Origin: Monoplex corrugatus
Lineage: Eukaryota; Mollusca; Gastropoda; Littorinimorpha; Ranellidae
DNA length: 64,000 nt
NCBI GenBank assembly: GCA_030674185.1
Contig: CM060306.1
Coordinates: 129,001-193,000, forward strand
Direction: 5' to 3'
The notes below the pieces were generated by a model that did not search any database, was not told where the DNA came from, and was given only the letters and a program-made list of their open reading frames with translations. This document shows, one piece after another, positions 59,094 through 64,000 of this stretch (positions are counted from its first letter, which is position 1; every line of letters starts with the position of its first letter). The translations under genes were made by a program, and so were the position numbers.

Positions 59094-59632
59094 GGACAAC
59101 AGTGAGGTAAGGACAATGTTAAGATAAAGACAACAGTGACGTAAGGACAACGTTAAGGTAAAGACAACAGTGAGGTAAGGACAATGTTAAGGTAAGGACA
59201 ACATTAAGGTAATGACAGCATTAAGGTAAGGACAACATTAAGGTAAGGACAACATTAAGATAAGGACAACATTAAGATAAAGACAACATTAAGGTAAGGA
59301 CAACATTAAGGTAAGGACAACATTAAGATAAGGACAACATTAAGATAAGGACAACATTAAGATAAAGACAACATTAAGGTAAGGACAACGTTAAGATAAG
59401 GACAACGTTAAGGTAAGGACAACATTAAGGTAAGGACAACATTAAGATATAGACAACAGTGAGGTAAGGACAACGTTAAGATAAGGACAACGTTAAGATA
59501 AAGACAACATTAAGATAAGGACAACATTAAGATAAAGACAACATTAAGGTAAGGACAACGTTAAGATAAGGACAACGTTAAGGTAAGGACAACGTTAAGA
59601 TAAGCACAACGTTAAGGTAAGGACAACAGTTA
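59094..59632. repeat. Minisatellite array S8, fourth block
   Basis: Mostly the short 17-bp form acattaaggtaaggaca and acgttaagataaggaca; ends where S9 starts at about 59640. Confidence 0.95.
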
Positions 59633-59639
59633 CCTGATT

Positions 59640-61345
59640 AGCTATGTGCTGCATGTGTTGACGGTAATGTCTGGTTTTTAAAAACACAGTTGTGTGTTGA
59701 CGGTATTGTCTGGTTTTTAAAAACACAGTTGTGTGTTGATGGTAATGTCTGGATTTTAAAAACACAGTTGTGTGTTGATGGTAATGCCTGGTTTTTAAAA
59801 ACACAGTTGTGTGTTGATGGTAATGTCTGGTTTTTAAAAACACAGTTGTGTGTTGATGGTAATGCCTGGTTTTTAAAAACACAGTTGTGTGTTGATGATA
59901 ATGTCTGGTTTTATACACAGTTGTGTGTTGATGATAATGCCTGGTTTTTAAAAACACAGTTGTGTGTTGATGGTAATGTCTGGTTTTTAAAAACACAGTT
60001 GTGTGTTGATGGTAATGTCTGGTTTTTAAAAACACAGTTGTGTGTTGATGGTAATGTCTGGTTTTTAAAAACACAGTTGTGTGTTGATGGTAATGTCTGG
60101 TTTTATACACAGTTGTGTGTTGATGGTAATGTCTGGTTTTTAAAAACACAGTTGTGTGTTGATGGTAATGTCTGGTTTTTAAAAACACAGTTGTGTGTTG
60201 ATGGTAATGTCTGGTTTTATACACAGTTGTGTGTTGATGGTAATGTCTGGTTTTATACACAGTTGTGTGTTGATGAGTAATGCTGGTTTTATACACAGTT
60301 GTGTGTTGATGGTAATGTCTGGTTTTAAGACACAGTTGTGTGTTGATGGTAATGTCTGGTTTTATAACAGTTGTGTGTTGATGGTAATGTCTGGTTTTAA
60401 ACACAGTTGTGTGTTGATGGATAATGTCTGGTTTTAAAAACACAGTTGTGTGTTGATGGTAATGTCTGGTTTTATACACAGTTGTGTGTTGATGTAATGT
60501 CTGGTTTTATACACAGTTGTGTGTTGATGGTAAAAAGTCTGTGTTTTAGTTACACAGTTGTGTGTTGATGGTAATGTCTGGTTTTATACACAGTTGTGTG
60601 TTGATGATAATGTCTGGTTTTATACACAGTTGTGTGTTGATGGTAATGTCTGGTTTTATACACAGTTGTGTGTTGATGATAATGTCTGGTTTTAAGACAC
60701 AGTTGTGTGTTGATGATAATGTCTGGTTTTAAGAACACAGTTGTGTGTTGATGGTAATGTCTGGTTTTAAGAACACAGTTGTGTGTTGATGGTAATGTCT
60801 GGTTTTATACACAGTTGTGTGTTGATGATAATGTCTGGTTTTAAGAACACAGTTGTGTGTTGATGATAATGTCTGGTTTTAAGAACACAGTTGTGTGTTG
60901 ATGATAACGTCTGGTTTTAAGAACACAGTTGTGTGTTGATGATAACGTCTGATTTTATACACAGTTGTGTGTTGATGGTAATGTCTGGTTTTATACACAG
61001 TTGTGTGTTGATGATAATGTCTGGTTTTATACACAGTTGTGTGTTGATGGTAATGTCTGGTTTTTAAAAACACAGTTGTGTGTTGATGGTAATGTCTGGT
61101 TTTAAAAACACAGTTGTGTGTTTGATGATAATGTCTGGTTTTATACACAGTTGTGTGTTGATGATAATGTCTGGTTTTAAGAACACAGTTGTGTGTTGAT
61201 GGTAATGTCTGGTTTTAAGAACACAGTTGTGTGTTGATGGTAATGTCTAATTTTTAAAACACAGTTGTGTGTTGATGATGTCTGGTTTTAAGAACACAGT
61301 TGTGTGTTGATGGTAATGTCTAATGTTAAAAATACAGTCATGTGT
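59640..61345. repeat. Minisatellite array S9 (~33-39 bp unit) leading to exon e
   Basis: About 44 units of acacagttgtgtgttgatgg plus taatgtctggttttt and aaaa, or a shorter tatacac form. The frames of 294 and 196 codons across it are repeat translations. The last units decay (61230-61345), about 40 bp before the acceptor of exon e. Confidence 0.95.
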
Positions 61346-61387
61346 TGCATTGATGGTAATAATGTTTGTCATGTGCTGTCTGTGCAG

Positions 61388-61492
61388 GTGGAGGTAGGAC
61401 GACCATCTGAGGTGGATGAGATTTTTGATGCCATTTCTTACAGCAAGGGGGCCTCTGTCATTCGTATGCTGCATAACTACATTGGCGATAAA
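61388..61492 (+). CDS. NPEPPS: Puromycin-sensitive aminopeptidase, exon e (catalytic Tyr segment)
   Basis: Reads VEVGRPSEVDEIFDAISYSK, GASVIRMLHNYIGDK; vertebrate PSA has VSVGHPSEVDEIFDAISYSK and GASVIRMLHDYIGDK. The Tyr of AISYSKGAS corresponds to the transition-state-stabilising tyrosine of M1 aminopeptidases. Acceptor gtctgtgcag/gtg and donor aaa/gtgagt are both phase 0, and the exon joins exon d directly (HPIE to VEVG). The exon is intact, 35 codons. Its donor region is nearly repeated in the 30-bp satellite that follows. The remaining C-terminal exons are outside the window. Confidence 0.97.
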
Positions 61493-61522
61493 GTGAGTGA
61501 AAAAAACCCAACAAACCTGTAA

Positions 61523-61680
61523 TGATAGCTGATTGGTATTATGGTATTCACAGTCATCTGTGTGCCACACGACTATGTTACGGATGATGTGAGTACTACA
61601 GTAATGAAAGATGATTGGTATTATGGTATTTGCAGTCATCTGTGTGTCACACGTTAGGGATGATGTGAGTACACATGACT
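61523..61680. repeat. Two ~88-bp repeats between exon e and satellite S10
   Basis: The segment gattggtattatggtatt ... cagtcatctgtgtg ... gatgatgtgagtac occurs twice (about 61529-61600 and 61612-61672). It appears to be an intermediate between the exon/intron junction and the 30-bp array. Confidence 0.8.
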
Positions 61681-63197
61681 ATATTAGGGATGAAGTGAGT
61701 ACACATGACTACATTAGGGATGAAGTGAGTACACATGACTACATTAAGGATGAAGTGAGTACACATGACTGTATTAGGGATGAAGTGAGTACACATGACT
61801 ACATTAGGGATGAGTGAGTACACATGACTACATTAGGGATGAAGTGAGTACACATGACTACATTAAGGATGAAGTGAGTACACATGACTACATTAGGGAT
61901 GAAGTGAGTACACATGACTACATTAGGGATGAAAGTGAGTACACATGACTCATTAGGGATGAAGTGAGTACACATGACTACATTAGGGATGAAGTGAGTA
62001 CACATGACTGTATTAGGGATGAAGTGAGTACACATGACTGTATTAGGGATGAAGTGAGTACACATGACTGTATTAGGGATGAAGTGAGTACACATGACTG
62101 TATTAGGGATGAAGTGAGTACACATGACTGATATTAGGGATGAAGTGAGTACACATGACTATTAGGGATGAAGTGAGTACACATGACTAATTAGGATGAA
62201 GTGAGTACACATGACTGTATTAGGGATGAAGTGAGTACACATGACTACATTAGGGATGAAGTGAGTACACATGACTACATTAGGGATGAAGTGAGTACAC
62301 ATGACTTACATTAGGGATGAAGTGAGTACACATGACTGTATTAGGGATGAAGTGAGTACACATGCTGTATTAGGGATGAAGTGAGTACACATGACTGTAT
62401 TAGGGATGAAGTGAGTACACATGACTGTATTAGGGATGAAGTGAGTACACATGACTGTATTAGGGATGAAGTGAGTACACATGACTATTAGGGATGAAGT
62501 GAGTACACATGACTGTATTAGGGATGAAGTGAGTACACATGACTGTATTAGGGATGAAGTGAGTACACATGACTGTATTAGGGATGAAGTGAGTACACAT
62601 GACTATTAGGGATGAAGTGAGTACACATGACTGTATTAGGGATGAAGTGAGTACACATGACTATTAGGGATGAAGTGAGTACACATGACTACATTAGGGA
62701 TGAAGTGAGTACACATGACTGCATTAGGGATGAAGTGAGTACACATGACTATTAGGGATGAAGTGAGTACACATGACTGCATTAGATGAAGTGAGTACAC
62801 ATGACTGCATTAGGGATGAAGTGAGTACACATGACTACATTAAGAATGAAGTGAGTACACATGACTGCATTAGGGTGAAGTGAGTACACATGACTACAAT
62901 AGGGGTGAAGTGAGTACACATGACTGTATTAGGGATGAAGTGAGTACACATGCTGTATTAGGGATGAAGTGAGTACACATGACTGCATTAGGGGTGAAGT
63001 GAGTACACATGACTGCATTAGGGGTGAAGTGAGTACACATGACTGCATTAGGGATGAAGTGAGTACACATGACTGTAATAGGGGTGAAGTGAGTACACAT
63101 GACTGTATTAGGGATGAAGTGAGTACACATGACTACATTAAGGATGAAGTGAGTACACATGACTGTATTAGGGATGAAGTGAGTACACATGACTACA
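61655..63197. repeat. Minisatellite array S10 (30-bp unit) after exon e
   Basis: About 50 copies of acatgactacattagggatg plus aagtgagtac (30 bp), with actgtatt in place of actacatt in roughly half. Units with one-base or four-base deletions are scattered. Each unit contains gatgaagtgagta, a close relative of the real donor gataaagtgagtg at 61485-61497. Confidence 0.97.
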
Positions 63198-63201
63198 TTA
63201 A

Positions 63202-63882
63202 CCCTACCAGACTGAGTTCCCGCTATTGCGGGAATGACGAAAATGACTATATACCGAGTTCCCGCTATAGCGGGAATAGCACACTCACACGATCGTCACT
63301 TTATCAAGAGCTAAAAATAGCTACCGGACCGTTGCTAAGCGTCGCGTGAGCGTGTGTTCAGCCTATTGCAACTGTCTGCCTTTGTGTTGATGGAATTTTG
63401 AGGTGATTTGGGTGCAAAATTGACCATGAAGCGAGCTAGTGATGAACCAAGCACTTCAATAGGTAAACGGGCGAGGCCAACTCGCTTCACAGTTCAACAA
63501 GTGGTGGACATTTTGCAGATTGGAGAATTTGATCAGGAATACATTTCCGATTCAAGTGACGATGATTACGTTGATGAAGCATTGAGTGAAAGTGATGATT
63601 CTGACAATGAAAGAAGTAGGTCGAGACAGAGTGTTGGAAGAAGGGGGCGTGCCCGTACCCCCCAACCAAGTGATAGGGGAGATGCTTGTGTGATTGAGGG
63701 TTGGACTGGCGTTAGATGAAAGATAGGCCTATTTTCTACAATCTCTCCACGTTTCATATAATTCTAACCATTGGTGTGCATGATATGAACAGTTTTCTAA
63801 CGTATATACATTTTTTTCAAAATTTTGCTCAGGAGGCCAGGCAGGGGGCACAATTACGCTCAGGGGCTAAGGTCTGGTAGGG
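63202..63882 (+). mobile_element. Non-autonomous piggyBac-like element with perfect terminal inverted repeats
   Basis: Ends CCCTACCAGAC (63202-63212) and GTCTGGTAGGG (63872-63882) are perfect inverted repeats. TTAA precedes (63198-63201), provided by a cattaa variant of satellite S10; the right flank reads TTAG, probably a mutated TTAA. Near the left end two palindromes, ttcccgctattgcgggaa and ttcccgctatagcgggaa, lie about 40 bp apart. Only the N-terminal coding part of the transposase remains. 681 bp. Confidence 0.9.
63426..63719 (+). pseudogene. piggyBac-like transposase N-terminal remnant, 97 codons
   Basis: Begins MKRASDEPSTSIGKRARPTR, then FTVQQVVDILQIGEFDQEY and an acidic, serine-rich stretch (SDSSDDDYVDEALSESDDSD), a basic SRSRQSVGRRGRARTPQ, and a premature end. 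Acidic leaders with a short helical motif before the DDE domain are common in PGBD/piggyBac proteins, and the terminal repeats and TTAA agree. The DDE catalytic domain and C-terminal finger are missing, so the copy is an internal-deletion derivative. The 63426 ATG is preferred over an upstream non-ATG extension. Confidence 0.65.
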
Positions 63883-63886
63883 TTAG

Positions 63887-64000
63887 ATGAGTGAGTAAAT
63901 GACTGTATTAGGATGAAGTGAGTACACATGACTGTATTAGGGATGAAGTGAGTACACAGACTTATTAGGATAGTGAGTACACATGATGTATAAGGATGAA
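63887..64000. repeat. Minisatellite array S10, right of the piggyBac-like element
   Basis: The 30-bp satellite resumes after the insertion and runs to the end of the window, with more indels than in the left block. Confidence 0.9.

Noticed and set aside
59595..60479. Open frames of 294 and 196 codons on opposite strands
   Set aside because: Both translate the S9 satellite; equal openness on both strands indicates repeat bias, not coding.

Overview
The window looks like animal nuclear DNA, probably from a marine lophotrochozoan such as a gastropod mollusc. That placement is an inference from the intron-rich gene, the abundant CA/TG microsatellites, R2-group, RTE-like and CR1/L2-like non-LTR elements, piggyBac-like remnants and a RAG1-like mobile element; species cannot be told from the sequence. 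There are no prokaryotic features.

The single host gene is on the + strand: the middle of a puromycin-sensitive aminopeptidase (NPEPPS/PSA, M1 zinc metallopeptidase). Five consecutive exons are visible (1728-1928, 27061-27157, 39932-40080, 47776-47940, 61388-61492). They add up to 717 bp and 239 uninterrupted codons, with canonical AG/GT borders and matching phases, and carry GAMEN, HEXXH-X18-E and the catalytic-Tyr segment. Coding sequence is about 1% of the window. The rest is four complete introns of 25.1, 12.8, 7.7 and 13.4 kb plus two partial ones.

The introns are built of (1) at least ten minisatellite families, most unique to one intron and several running to within 30-170 bp of an exon, and (2) mobile elements inserted in and between the arrays. 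Intron 1-2 (1929-27060): a TTAA-flanked piggyBac-like remnant (2021-3849), old LINE fragments (4131-5541), a ~40-bp satellite (5705-7085), and a ~34-bp satellite of about 11 kb split by two nearly identical R2-group (RLE-type) retrotransposons at 11237-15275 (frameshifted) and 18882-22829 (intact 1082-aa ORF). Intron 2-3 (27158-39931): GTT/GAT-rich repeats, a decayed LINE (29498-29680 and 34385-36300) around a broken RAG1-like element (30034-33336), a second TTAA element (36718-37356), a ~66-bp satellite and an RTE-like fragment. Intron 3-4 (40081-47775): two satellites and an RTE-like element (44943-47502) split by a TTAA MITE (45718-46355). Intron 4-5 (47941-61387): a ~34-bp satellite broken by a 5'-truncated APE-type LINE with a long open frame (48284-51131), two CR1/L2-like tails and the second copy of the 1.8-kb TTAA element, then a ~38-bp satellite up to exon e. 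After exon e a 30-bp satellite holds another TTAA element (63202-63882).

The most unusual points are: (a) several arrays have units that resemble the neighbouring splice site, clearest after the last exon, where 23 of 27 bases of the exon/intron junction match the 30-bp unit; (b) a single decayed locus combines a RAG1-N-terminus-like zinc region with a RAG1/Transib-like transposase core; (c) the RLE retrotransposons carry ~290-bp terminal direct repeats that hold their own stop codon, a tRNA-like region and an A-tract.
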